This document shows positions 14,338 to 21,512 of a DNA stretch of 24,078 bases, in pieces. Position 1 is the first letter of the stretch; every line of letters starts with the position of its first letter. The translations under genes were made by a program, and so were the position numbers. The stretch spans positions 1 to 24,078 of IMG/VR virus record IMGVR_UViG_3300020430_001555; one strand, 5' to 3'. Source of the stretch: a virus. Under the pieces are notes generated by a model. That model was given only the letters and a program-made list of their open reading frames with translations, did no database searches and had not been told where the DNA came from.

Positions 14338-15378
14338 ATGTTCGATAACAGAAAGTATAAACAGGGCTTATCATACGATGATGTTCTTCTTGTTCCACAG
14401 TATTCTGATATAAACTCTAGAAGTGAAATAGATATTTCTGCGGACCTAGGCAATTCGCTACAGCTAAGGTTTCCCATTTTTGCTTCACCGATGGATACAA
14501 TATCAGACACAGAAATGGCAGTTGCTCTAGACAAAGCGGGTGGTGCTGCTATAATCCACAGATACAACACTATTGATGAACAAGCAAGTATTGTTTCCAA
14601 TTCTGTCGATAGAGTCAGAGATAATGTGGGTGCTGCCATTGGAATCACGGGAGATTATTTAGAAAGAGCAACCGCTGTGTTTAATGCTGGTGCAACATTT
14701 ATTTGTGTTGATGTCGCTCATGGTCATCATAATATGATGAAGATTGCCTTACATAGATTGAGAGTTATGCTTGGCGACGATTATCATATCATGGCTGGGA
14801 ACGTTGCCACCTTGCAGGGGGTTAATGATTTGGCAGACTGGGGTGCTGATTCCGTGCGCTGCAACATTGGTGGCGGCTCGATTTGTTCAACTCGTATACA
14901 AACTGGCCATGGCGTCCCAGGACTACAGACAATTATTGATTGTGCTCAAACTGATAGAGATGTGAAAATCATTGCTGACGGAGGCATAAAAAACTCCGGA
15001 GATATAGTCAAGGCAATTGCCGCTGGAGCAGATGCTGTCATGTGTGGTTCTTTGTTTGCAGGAACACACGAAGCGCCTGGAAATGTAATAACTGACGAAC
15101 GCGGTAATAAGTGGAAAACTTACCGTGGAATGGCTAGCAAGGAAGCTCAAGTTGACTGGAAAGGCAAGTATTCATCTTTTGAGGGTGTGTCTACACGTGT
15201 GCCTTATCGCGGTGCCATGGCAGATATTTTAGATAACCTTGAAAGAGGTATTCGTTCTGGCTACTCATATTCGGGAGCCAGAAACGCCACAGAACTTCAA
15301 GCTAAGGCTGATATGATGTTGCAAACCTCTTCTGGGCTTTCGGAAAGCAAAACCCATATTAACCATAGGTCGTGGTGA
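14338..15378 (+). CDS. IMP dehydrogenase / GMP reductase family enzyme without CBS domains
   Basis: The 346-residue TIM-barrel protein has the family features: [20 protein letters not shown] at the N-terminus, [12 protein letters not shown], and the catalytic loop GGGSICSTR with Cys183. Then come [24 protein letters not shown] and [10 protein letters not shown]. The N-terminal half resembles IMP dehydrogenase. The length equals GMP reductase, there is no CBS pair, and the flap region before VPYRG is short like that of GMP reductase, without the Arg-Tyr dyad of IMP dehydrogenase. It may therefore convert GMP to IMP, or be a CBS-less IMP dehydrogenase. Either way it shifts the guanine/adenine nucleotide balance. 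The start ATG at 14338 follows GGAGAG. An upstream ATG at 14278 lies in the thioredoxin gene and is rejected. Confidence 0.92.
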   Translation: MFDNRKYKQGLSYDDVLLVPQYSDINSRSEIDISADLGNSLQLRFPIFASPMDTISDTEMAVALDKAGGAAIIHRYNTIDEQASIVSNSVDRVRDNVGAAIGITGDYLERATAVFNAGATFICVDVAHGHHNMMKIALHRLRVMLGDDYHIMAGNVATLQGVNDLADWGADSVRCNIGGGSICSTRIQTGHGVPGLQTIIDCAQTDRDVKIIADGGIKNSGDIVKAIAAGADAVMCGSLFAGTHEAPGNVITDERGNKWKTYRGMASKEAQVDWKGKYSSFEGVSTRVPYRGAMADILDNLERGIRSGYSYSGARNATELQAKADMMLQTSSGLSESKTHINHRSW

Positions 15379-15379
15379 A

Positions 15380-15706
15380 ATGGAACATAATATAGATTAC
15401 GGAAAACTAAACAAACGAATAGTGTTCACTGAAAATGACCACCGGCATGTCAATTTTCTGATGAAACTAAAATCGATAGGCCTGACACAATCAAAGTTTT
15501 TTAGATATGTTATAACCGGCTTGATTAACGATGACGCAAGATTATATGAATTTATCGAAGACATAAGTGATGTATCCATAAAAAAGAAGAAGAAAAGCAA
15601 AAAACTTCGAGAAAATGGAAATAAAAAAATGCAAGAGATGGGTTTAAATAACACGGAAGTCGAAAATATATTCGATATGATTGCAGAGGTGTTTCCAGAG
15701 TTATGA
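15380..15706 (+). CDS. Small basic/acidic protein of unknown function
   Basis: The 108-residue protein is not recognised. Residues 15-55 form a strand-helix-helix pattern (TENDHRHVNFLMKLKSIGL, then TQSKFFRYVITGLI) that could be ribbon-helix-helix-like. It is followed by a run of lysines and an acidic C-terminal helix. It is therefore a candidate DNA-binding regulator, but this is only an impression. It starts two bases after the purine-enzyme stop and overlaps the sigma-like gene by four bases (ATGA), so it is co-translated with it. Confidence 0.8.
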   Translation: MEHNIDYGKLNKRIVFTENDHRHVNFLMKLKSIGLTQSKFFRYVITGLINDDARLYEFIEDISDVSIKKKKKSKKLRENGNKKMQEMGLNNTEVENIFDMIAEVFPEL

Positions 15707-15966
15707 AAAATACTGATGGACTATTGCCATGCTCAAGAAAATGCATGAAAACAGGCACCTCTTGTAAGGTGGATGAATGTAGGCACTGGATAAATTATCC
15801 GAAAGAGTTTAACTGTTGTTTGGTATCTGTTTATGAAAATGGGCCAATGACTCTCAGGCAAGTTGCGGAGAGGATACACCTTTCTTTTGCAAGAATAAAA
15901 CAAATTGAATCTAAAGCCCTGCAGAAAATTAAAAAACGGATTGGAAACATTGATTCTTATTTTTAA
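15703..15966 (+). CDS. Small sigma-factor-like protein with region 4 helix-turn-helix and Cys-rich N-terminus
   Basis: Residues 48-82 (GPMTLRQVAERIHLSFARIKQ, then ESKALQKIKKRI) match the sigma-70 region 4 helix-turn-helix that reads the -35 element. There is no region 2, so on its own it is not a complete sigma factor. The N-terminal 40 residues contain Cys10, Cys14, Cys21, Cys26 and a Cys38-Cys39 pair, suggesting a bound metal or a redox switch. In function it may be a phage transcription factor acting at the -35 side of RNA polymerase, or a late-gene regulator. Its position just before the block of probable structural genes is consistent with that. The start overlaps the previous stop (ATGA). 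Confidence 0.8.
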   Translation: MKNTDGLLPCSRKCMKTGTSCKVDECRHWINYPKEFNCCLVSVYENGPMTLRQVAERIHLSFARIKQIESKALQKIKKRIGNIDSYF

Positions 15967-16034
15967 TGCCGTTATTGTAACACACAACTACTTATTTTTG
16001 AGTTTCTTTAAATAGAAAAGGAGATTTTTTTAAA
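15967..16034. other. Short noncoding gap before the acidic protein gene
   Basis: This A+T-rich gap separates the sigma-like gene from the acidic protein gene and holds a ribosome-binding site (AAAGGAG, about 16018-16024). I see no good sigma-70 promoter or hairpin. An A+T-rich stretch, TTTAAATA at about 16008, could be a promoter for a phage-specific factor, but nothing firm supports it. Confidence 0.35.
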
Positions 16035-16709
16035 ATGGCTCGTAAAACACTTTTAAACGAACACGAGGTTCGTAAATTTTTAAAACTCGCTAACATCGGT
16101 AGCGTTGGTGAGGATAAAATCCAGGAATACGGAGGCACTATGGCGCCAGGCGACCGTGACGTGGACGACATGGGTGATCCCGCCCCAGAGGCTGAGTTGG
16201 ACGTTTCGATGGACGATGAGCCAGGAGACAACGACGAGTTAGAGGTCGACCTTGCCGCTGACGATGCAGATGTTGATTTAGACGACGACGCAGGTAGCGA
16301 CTTGGACGTTTCCGAGAGAGAAGAGATTATGGCCGACGTCGTGGCGGCTGTAGCACAAGCGCTTGGTATTGAAGATCGGGTAGATGTTGAAGCCGGCGAG
16401 GAAGATGCAATGGGCGACATGGACATGGGAGCAGATCCCTTAGATATGCCCGCACCGGAAGCCGAGCCAGAGGCCCCAGAAGGAGGTGATGTTTCACTTG
16501 ATACGGGCCCAGCTGACCTCGACGGAGCAGATGACGAGGATGAGGATGAAGATCCTATGATGGAAGATGAAGAAGACTTTACTCTTTCCGAGGACGAAAT
16601 TGTATCTGAAGTTGCACGTCGAGTTGCAATGCGACTTAAACAAGAGGACTCTAAAGAAAAGCTAGTTGATCAATTGGCAGAAAGAATCCTCAAAAGATTA
16701 ACAAAATAA
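16035..16709 (+). CDS. Highly acidic protein, possible head scaffold or other structural component
   Basis: The 224-residue protein has a basic/hydrophobic N-terminus (KTLLNEHEVRKFLKLANIG). A long Asp/Glu-dominated middle (about 35-190) contains DD, DE and Ala/Pro-rich runs, and the C-terminal helix (SEVARRVAMRLKQ and onward) is amphipathic and basic. Such charge layout suits a disordered scaffold, a DNA mimic, or a capsid-core protein; I recall the N-terminal pattern from marine phage structural regions, but I cannot verify it. It is higher in G+C because of its Asp, Ala and Gly codons. A strong terminator directly follows it, so it ends a transcription unit. Confidence 0.8.
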   Translation: MARKTLLNEHEVRKFLKLANIGSVGEDKIQEYGGTMAPGDRDVDDMGDPAPEAELDVSMDDEPGDNDELEVDLAADDADVDLDDDAGSDLDVSEREEIMADVVAAVAQALGIEDRVDVEAGEEDAMGDMDMGADPLDMPAPEAEPEAPEGGDVSLDTGPADLDGADDEDEDEDPMMEDEEDFTLSEDEIVSEVARRVAMRLKQEDSKEKLVDQLAERILKRLTK

Positions 16710-16710
16710 C

Positions 16711-16739
16711 TTGACTAAATAAATACGAGCAGTTATAAT
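16711..16739 (+). promoter_or_regulatory. Sigma-70 promoter interlocked with a terminator
   Basis: TTGACT (16711-16716) and TATAAT (16734-16739) have a 17-base spacer (11 of 12). The -10 box shares its last three bases with the left arm of the terminator hairpin that follows. Expected initiation near 16746 falls inside that arm, so transcripts made here should lack most of the left half of the hairpin. It would drive the gene at 16785 and clpP2. Confidence 0.72.
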
Positions 16740-16775
16740 AACCACTGGAGCTATATACTCTAGTGGTTATTTTTT
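16737..16775 (+). terminator. Rho-independent terminator after the acidic protein gene
   Basis: The left arm AATAACCACTGGAG (16737-16750) pairs with CTCTAGTGGTTATT (16758-16771) over 14 base pairs including one G-U, around a seven-base loop. It is followed by T residues to 16775. The gene at 16035 ends 27 bases upstream. Confidence 0.88.
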
Positions 16776-16784
16776 GGAACTAAT

Positions 16785-17174
16785 ATGCAATTTTTACTAT
16801 ATGCCCTAGTTTTTTTATTTGGATTTTTTACATATAGAACATTTTTTATATATCGCGTTGCACGCAATAGTCTATTCATGTTAAGATCTGCTCAAAGAAC
16901 TTCGCTGATGATGATGGTAAGGACAATCGAAAACTACAGCTATGCTAAAACGTTTTGCATTGAAAGAATGATTAAATCAAATGCATCAGAAAGAGATATA
17001 GATAATTTTAAATTATATCTAGAAAATGATATGAAGCATCTGAAAGTAAACGCAATTAGAGATATAAATAAAGTATTCCCAGAACATTTCAAGACCGCCA
17101 TCTTGTTTGATGACTGGGATTCCGCTATCGCATTTCTAGACGCCACCACACCTAACAGCCAACTCAAAGATTAA
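16785..17174 (+). CDS. Membrane-anchored protein of unknown function
   Basis: The 129-residue protein starts with a hydrophobic helix (residues 2-23, FLLYALVFLFGFFTYRTFF) that should insert in the membrane. A helical soluble part follows, with Met-rich stretch residues 38-47 and amphipathic helices to the end. There is no signal-peptidase site, so it is probably anchored with the C-terminal part in the cytoplasm. No enzyme motif is seen. It begins nine bases after the terminator, with only a short GGA as ribosome-binding site. It lies immediately upstream of clpP2 and shares its transcription unit. Confidence 0.8.
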   Translation: MQFLLYALVFLFGFFTYRTFFIYRVARNSLFMLRSAQRTSLMMMVRTIENYSYAKTFCIERMIKSNASERDIDNFKLYLENDMKHLKVNAIRDINKVFPEHFKTAILFDDWDSAIAFLDATTPNSQLKD

Positions 17175-17186
17175 AAGGACACTTTA

Positions 17187-17858
17187 ATGATTAAAAAAAT
17201 AAAAGAGATACTGACAACAGATTCGAGCGGTTCAACATCTACTGATAAATCAAATAAAGAGAAAAAAATTATTATGATAGATCCCGCAGCCCTGGGCCTG
17301 GATGACGAAGCTGGCCCGCCACCAGAACCAGATTTAAGAATTATAGGTTTGTTTGCTGATGTTCATGAAGAAAAAATTGCAGAACTAATTCACGGCTTAT
17401 TAGTGCTGGATGAAATGAACAAATTAACAAAAGAAGACAAGAGAAAACCAATAGAGTTTTATATTTCAACATATGGTGGCAATGCTGATGATATGTTCGG
17501 TCTCTATGATGTTATTAGACAAGTAAAAGAGACCAGCGAAATACACACTATCGGGCTCGGTAAAGTAATGTCCGCCGGCGTTCTACTTTTGGCGTCTGGC
17601 ACCAAGGGCAAGCGCAAGATTGGCAAAAATTGTCGCGTTATGATTCACTCTGTTATGGGTGGCAACCATGGCTCGCTTCACAACATGATGAACGAATTAG
17701 AAGCTATAGAACAGTTACAGGACATGTATTGCGATGCACTAATTGCTGAAACCAAACTGACAAGAGCAAAACTTAAAAAAATGATAGAACGTAAAGTAAA
17801 TGTCTATTTATCTGCAGAAGAAGCGGTAGAATTAGGGATCGCTGATATTATTATCTAG
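17187..17858 (+). CDS. ClpP-like protease (second, divergent copy; Asn at the Asp position)
   Basis: The 223-residue protein has the ClpP fold: STYGGNADD oxyanion loop, nucleophile Ser129 in GKVMSAGV, His154 in VMIHSV, and the C-terminal segment VYLSAEEAVELGIAD. The residue where E. coli ClpP has its catalytic Asp is Asn205 here, so the triad is Ser-His-Asn, reduced or redirected in activity. Residues 1-48 are an extra N-terminal extension, polar then Pro-rich, that could be a cleavable propeptide. It differs strongly from the copy at 9464. The neighbourhood (acidic protein, membrane protein, a 594-residue unknown) suggests a link to virion assembly, for example a prohead protease, but that is inference. 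The start has AAAGGA eight bases upstream. Confidence 0.88.
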   Translation: MIKKIKEILTTDSSGSTSTDKSNKEKKIIMIDPAALGLDDEAGPPPEPDLRIIGLFADVHEEKIAELIHGLLVLDEMNKLTKEDKRKPIEFYISTYGGNADDMFGLYDVIRQVKETSEIHTIGLGKVMSAGVLLLASGTKGKRKIGKNCRVMIHSVMGGNHGSLHNMMNELEAIEQLQDMYCDALIAETKLTRAKLKKMIERKVNVYLSAEEAVELGIADIII

Positions 17859-17868
17859 AGGAAATTAA

Positions 17869-19653
17869 ATGGCTGATTACATTAAAGATATGTTCATAGA
17901 AGTTGAGAGACACGAACAAGATGTTCCACAAATAGAGCAAGTTTTGAAAGAAGATTTTATCAAAGAGGCTCAAAAAATAGACTTGAGGACTTTGATGTCG
18001 ATGATTGAAGAAGCTGTTTCTTCTACCGAAGCAGTGGACCAAATAAAGGAAGAGGCACCAAATATCGATGGAGCATCTGATGAAGAGGCTATCGAAATGA
18101 TTCTCAAGATGATCCCTAACATTGAAGTTTCTGAGATTGGCTGGTCTGATGTTCGAACCCCTGGCGACGGAGAAGCTGGTGAAATAAAAGGCCCGCAAAG
18201 GAAGCTTCTAGAGGGTTACCTTAGTAATATTCAAGGTTCAGATTTTGCAGACAAGATTAGAAGTGTCTCCCAGTTCTACTCCAACGGCGTTGGCATGGTT
18301 GAGCAGCAAGCCGGGAACGACAGAACGAAAAGAATCGCACAGGCTATCTCATATCTTGTGTTTTATAAAACACTTACGAAAGTTATCACGAACTTCAATG
18401 CATCATCAGCCGGCTTTAGCTTTGAATCGTTTCTTGCCGCACTGGTAAATGGGTTCCAAATCCCAGCAAACACTGGAACTATTGCCGACTATGTTGATAG
18501 AGCAAGTGGCGAAGAAATCCCAGTGAGCCTTAAGCTCTACAAAGAAGGTAATCTGGAGGTTGGCGGCAGCTATACAGACCTTGTTAGGGATTTGGTTGAT
18601 CCAAAGTATCCCAACTCTATTGGGGGCGCTATGCGCTACGTGGTATGCACAAAGACGTTAGCCGGCGATGACTTAGAACAAGAAGGCCAAATCGATTTCT
18701 ACCAGTTCGATTTTAGTTTGGATAATGTTTTAGATATTATTGCTGTTTCTAAACCAAAGTCACAACAATGCATTATGCTACCCAAAGAAATTGTTAGTGC
18801 CTTAAGGGCCGGCCGAGTCGATGGTGTAAGCATGGCTGATCGATTACCAAGTGAGCAAAACTTACCAAGTGATGAAGAGCTTGAAAAACAATTTATTGCT
18901 TACCTTAATGAAATACTTACCCAAAAAGGTGTAGCGTTATCTCAAATGCAAACCGATGATGTTCTGCAAGGCTTAGACTATGGAAAAAAAGACGAACTAT
19001 TCTTAGACTGGACTCCAAAATTAGGCGACGAAACAGTCAACAAAGGTGTAGTAAGAGGCCGCTCTGCACTGAATAAGCAACTTGTGAGAAAAATATTGGA
19101 TGACCTTGATTGGCTTCCAATGAGAACAGAGGCCGGCGCCAAGGTAGGAGAGTATCAATTAGCAAGCATGGTTGTTGCTGCCAATAATGCTGTCATTAAA
19201 GGTCAATCAAAGAAACGCCAAGCTGATGAGCGTGCTAGCGAAATTAAGCGCATGGTTGCTGAAGGAGAATTCTTGAGCCCTGAAGAGTCTGCAAGAGCAT
19301 ATAAAGAAATGGGTCCACGTCAAAAGCGCGTGGCACTATTGAATAGCTGGGGCTATCTTACAACCGGTCACTTTTCTTTAAATCAAAGACAAGCAGTAAA
19401 CCAAGGAGCGCCCACGAACACAATAGCAGTAGGTTCAATTAGAGTTGGCCGCGAAGAAGTTGCAAAAGTTGTGAACAACATCAGGGACATATTGAATGAC
19501 GAGGTAACAGAAATATTCAGGTCGCTTAAAATATTATCTGACAGTCTCAACACTTTCTTTGCTGGAGGCTTAGCTGATGATTCTTTAGCTAATGCTTCAA
19601 TTCAAAATGCCAATAATATTAGTTCAAAAGAAATCCTTAAAACTGATAAATAA
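17869..19653 (+). CDS. Large protein of unknown function, possible virion-associated or nuclease-like protein
   Basis: I do not recognise this 594-residue protein. The N-terminal 80 residues are acidic and helical. Around residues 180-225 there is a pattern GFSFESFLAALVNG, then GTIADYVD, then IPVSLKLYKEG, reminiscent of the Glu, Asp, (S)xLys order of PD-(D/E)XK nucleases but not diagnostic. A further domain runs to about 440, followed by a basic coiled segment and a C-terminal helical region ending in many Asn and Ser. No signal peptide or membrane helix. It begins ten bases after clpP2 behind GAGGAA and ends just before the groEL promoter. It may be an internal head or portal-associated protein (inference from position). 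Confidence 0.8.
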   Translation: MADYIKDMFIEVERHEQDVPQIEQVLKEDFIKEAQKIDLRTLMSMIEEAVSSTEAVDQIKEEAPNIDGASDEEAIEMILKMIPNIEVSEIGWSDVRTPGDGEAGEIKGPQRKLLEGYLSNIQGSDFADKIRSVSQFYSNGVGMVEQQAGNDRTKRIAQAISYLVFYKTLTKVITNFNASSAGFSFESFLAALVNGFQIPANTGTIADYVDRASGEEIPVSLKLYKEGNLEVGGSYTDLVRDLVDPKYPNSIGGAMRYVVCTKTLAGDDLEQEGQIDFYQFDFSLDNVLDIIAVSKPKSQQCIMLPKEIVSALRAGRVDGVSMADRLPSEQNLPSDEELEKQFIAYLNEILTQKGVALSQMQTDDVLQGLDYGKKDELFLDWTPKLGDETVNKGVVRGRSALNKQLVRKILDDLDWLPMRTEAGAKVGEYQLASMVVAANNAVIKGQSKKRQADERASEIKRMVAEGEFLSPEESARAYKEMGPRQKRVALLNSWGYLTTGHFSLNQRQAVNQGAPTNTIAVGSIRVGREEVAKVVNNIRDILNDEVTEIFRSLKILSDSLNTFFAGGLADDSLANASIQNANNISSKEILKTDK

Positions 19654-19655
19654 AC

Positions 19656-19684
19656 TTGACAAAGTTTTCATATGATATTATAAT
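19656..19684 (+). promoter_or_regulatory. Perfect-consensus sigma-70 promoter of groEL
   Basis: TTGACA (19656-19661), exactly 17 bases, TATAAT (19679-19684): 12 of 12. Initiation near 19691 leaves a short leader of about 15 bases with a GAGGT ribosome-binding site at 19698. It lies in the 53-base noncoding gap and gives groEL its own strong host-read promoter. Confidence 0.88.
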
Positions 19685-19706
19685 ATAACATAACTTCGAG
19701 GTAACA

Positions 19707-21284
19707 ATGAGTCGAGAATACGACGACAACCAAACACTACAACAAAAAATTATGAGAGGGGCCAACATTTTAGCAGACAATGTTGCATCAACACTTGGCC
19801 CAAGAGGTCGAAATGTTCTGCTACAAGAAAAGGGTAAGACCCCATTTGTCACAAAAGATGGCGTGACAGTGGCACAGTTTGTTGCTCTTGAAGATCCTAT
19901 TGAAAACGCAGCCGTGCAAGTTATCAAACAAGCAGCAGTGCAAACTAATTCTGATGCTGGTGATGGCACAACGACTGCGACAGTGCTAGCGCGTGCTATT
20001 TTGCGAGAGTCACAGCGGTTTATTGCATCAGGTGTCTCCCCTACTGAGCTACAGCGCGGCATTCTGTTAGCCGTCGATGAGGTGGTTAAGAACCTAAAAG
20101 ACTTATCTCACCCAATTCGGAGCATTGAGGATATCGAACACATTGCGACCATTTCCGCTAATAATGACGTCACGATTGGCAAACTGATCGCTATGGCTGT
20201 TGATAAGGTTGGCCAAGATGGATCAATCACAATCGAAGAATCTCGGTCGCTTGAAACATCTGTTGATATAACTGAAGGATTTAGATTTCAGGCAGGGTAT
20301 GCCGCTGGCGCATTTGTAACAGATGAGCGCAGATCAATCATGTCACATGAGGAACCACTTATTTTGGTAACAGACCATAAGATTTCTGCTGTTGAGCCCA
20401 TCATGCCTATCTTGGAGATGGCCGCAAGAGAAAGTCGTCCACTTATCTTTGTTGCAGAAGATATTGAAGGTCAAGCATTGGCAGCGATGATCATGAATGC
20501 TATGCGTGGCACGCTGAAGATAGCAGCGATCAAGGCTCCATTTTATGGAGAGGAACGCAGAGATCTGCTGCAAGATCTTGCAATATCTACTGGCGCCTCG
20601 TTTATCAGCCGCGAGAGTGGCACAAAATTAAACGAAGTAACATTAGCTGACTTGGGTAGTGCTAAGTCAATCGAATGCAGTAAGTATTTTACAACAATTG
20701 TTGGCGGAGAATGTGACTTTGAAGGCGTCGAAACAAAAATTGAAAGTCTAAAATCACAAATACAAGAAACAGAATCAATGGATGAGTGTGAAAGAATACA
20801 AGGTAGGATCGTCAGACTCTCTTCGGGAGTAGCGGTTATTCGAGTCGGAGGCTCAACAGAAGTTGAAATGACCGAAAGAAAACATCGTATCGAAGATGCC
20901 TTGGAGGCTGTTAGATCAGCGCTTGATGAGGGTATAGTTGCCGGCGGTGGTGCCTCGTTACTGAGAGCAAGCAGTTCTCTTGTGGTTACCACGAACAGCA
21001 CGGATCAAGCTATAGGCGCCTCAGTTATACAAGCGGCATGCCGTGAACCAATAAGACAAATGGCTACAAACTCAGGGCAGATATCTGCTGATATTATTAT
21101 ATCAAAAATTTTAGAAACTAGTGATGATGACTGTGGTTGGAATTTTAAAACTCAAGAGTTGACAAAATTATTCGACAGTGGTATAGTTGATCCTGTAAAA
21201 GTAACAAGAACAGCACTTCAAAATGCTGCAAGTTGCGCTGGCACACTAATTACTACCAACTACGGCATCATTCAAACGGAGTAA
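19707..21284 (+). CDS. groEL: GroEL-type chaperonin (Cpn60)
   Basis: The 525-residue protein is a group I chaperonin, which folds proteins in an ATP-driven double- or single-ring chamber. STLGPRGRNVLL, the ATP-binding GDGTTTAT with Asp86, and the equatorial RIEDALEAVRSALDEGIVAG segment with Asp397 are all present, so the ATPase site looks intact. The apical domain (about 190-375) is complete. Compared with E. coli GroEL (548 residues) it lacks the Gly-Gly-Met C-terminal tail and ends in a short IIQTE. A groES-like gene is present at 2592, so this may be a complete phage GroEL/ES pair. Phage chaperonins are known for folding capsid and polymerase proteins. The start follows a short leader behind a perfect promoter. 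Confidence 0.96.
   Translation: MSREYDDNQTLQQKIMRGANILADNVASTLGPRGRNVLLQEKGKTPFVTKDGVTVAQFVALEDPIENAAVQVIKQAAVQTNSDAGDGTTTATVLARAILRESQRFIASGVSPTELQRGILLAVDEVVKNLKDLSHPIRSIEDIEHIATISANNDVTIGKLIAMAVDKVGQDGSITIEESRSLETSVDITEGFRFQAGYAAGAFVTDERRSIMSHEEPLILVTDHKISAVEPIMPILEMAARESRPLIFVAEDIEGQALAAMIMNAMRGTLKIAAIKAPFYGEERRDLLQDLAISTGASFISRESGTKLNEVTLADLGSAKSIECSKYFTTIVGGECDFEGVETKIESLKSQIQETESMDECERIQGRIVRLSSGVAVIRVGGSTEVEMTERKHRIEDALEAVRSALDEGIVAGGGASLLRASSSLVVTTNSTDQAIGASVIQAACREPIRQMATNSGQISADIIISKILETSDDDCGWNFKTQELTKLFDSGIVDPVKVTRTALQNAASCAGTLITTNYGIIQTE
21159..21187 (+). promoter_or_regulatory. Candidate sigma-70 promoter in the 3' end of groEL
   Basis: TTGACA (21159-21164), 17 bases, TATAGT (21182-21187), 11 of 12. 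It is in coding sequence for ELTKLFDSGIVDP, about 100 bases before the gene at 21288, and would drive the small genes downstream of groEL. Confidence 0.5.
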
Positions 21285-21287
21285 AAT

Positions 21288-21512
21288 ATGATAACCATGA
21301 AGAAAGGGGACCTAATTTATATTCCACAAGATGTTGATTTGTGGGACGTTGAAGAGAATACACCTAATCTAAACTATTTCAAAACTAAGAAGCCAATTAC
21401 AGGAGTCTTTTTAAAAATGGATGCATTTAATACTTGTAGGGTTTTTGCCTTGGGCCAAGAAACATCAGTGTCGTTAAAGTGTATATATCCGATGGAGCAA
21501 GAATGCTGGTAA
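21288..21512 (+). CDS. Small protein of unknown function
   Basis: This 74-residue protein, mostly predicted beta strands (KGDLIYIPQDVDLWDV, then ITGVFLKMDAFNTCRVFALG), looks like a compact barrel but no family is recognised. GGAG precedes the ATG with good spacing. A second in-frame ATG at 21297 could also serve. It is separated from groEL by three bases and overlaps the next gene by ten, so it belongs to the same operon as 21503 and 21795. Confidence 0.72.
   Translation: MITMKKGDLIYIPQDVDLWDVEENTPNLNYFKTKKPITGVFLKMDAFNTCRVFALGQETSVSLKCIYPMEQECW

Noticed and set aside
14528-14555. TAGACA with TATAAT after 16 bases inside the purine-enzyme gene
   Set aside because: Spacing differs from the consistent 17 bases of the other promoters and no gene start follows for over 800 bases.
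14250-14648. Open reading frame on the minus strand across the thioredoxin and purine-enzyme genes
   Set aside because: It is antisense to two well-supported genes, shows no family pattern, and no minus-strand gene is supported anywhere else in the window.
15992-16426. Minus-strand open frame rich in Ser, Ala and Thr
   Set aside because: It is the low-complexity mirror of the Asp/Glu-rich acidic protein and has no ribosome-binding site.
17063-17070. TATAAATA, identical to the T4 late-promoter core
   Set aside because: It is inside a coding region in A+T-rich DNA, and I saw no set of such sites before the presumed late genes.
19652-19667. Short dyad AAACTT...AAGTTT followed by T residues after the 594-residue gene
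   Set aside because: The stem is only six A+T-rich pairs and coincides with the -35 of the groEL promoter, so it is not a convincing terminator.
20543-21001. Long minus-strand open frame inside groEL
   Set aside because: It is antisense to a clear chaperonin gene whose codons explain the open frame.
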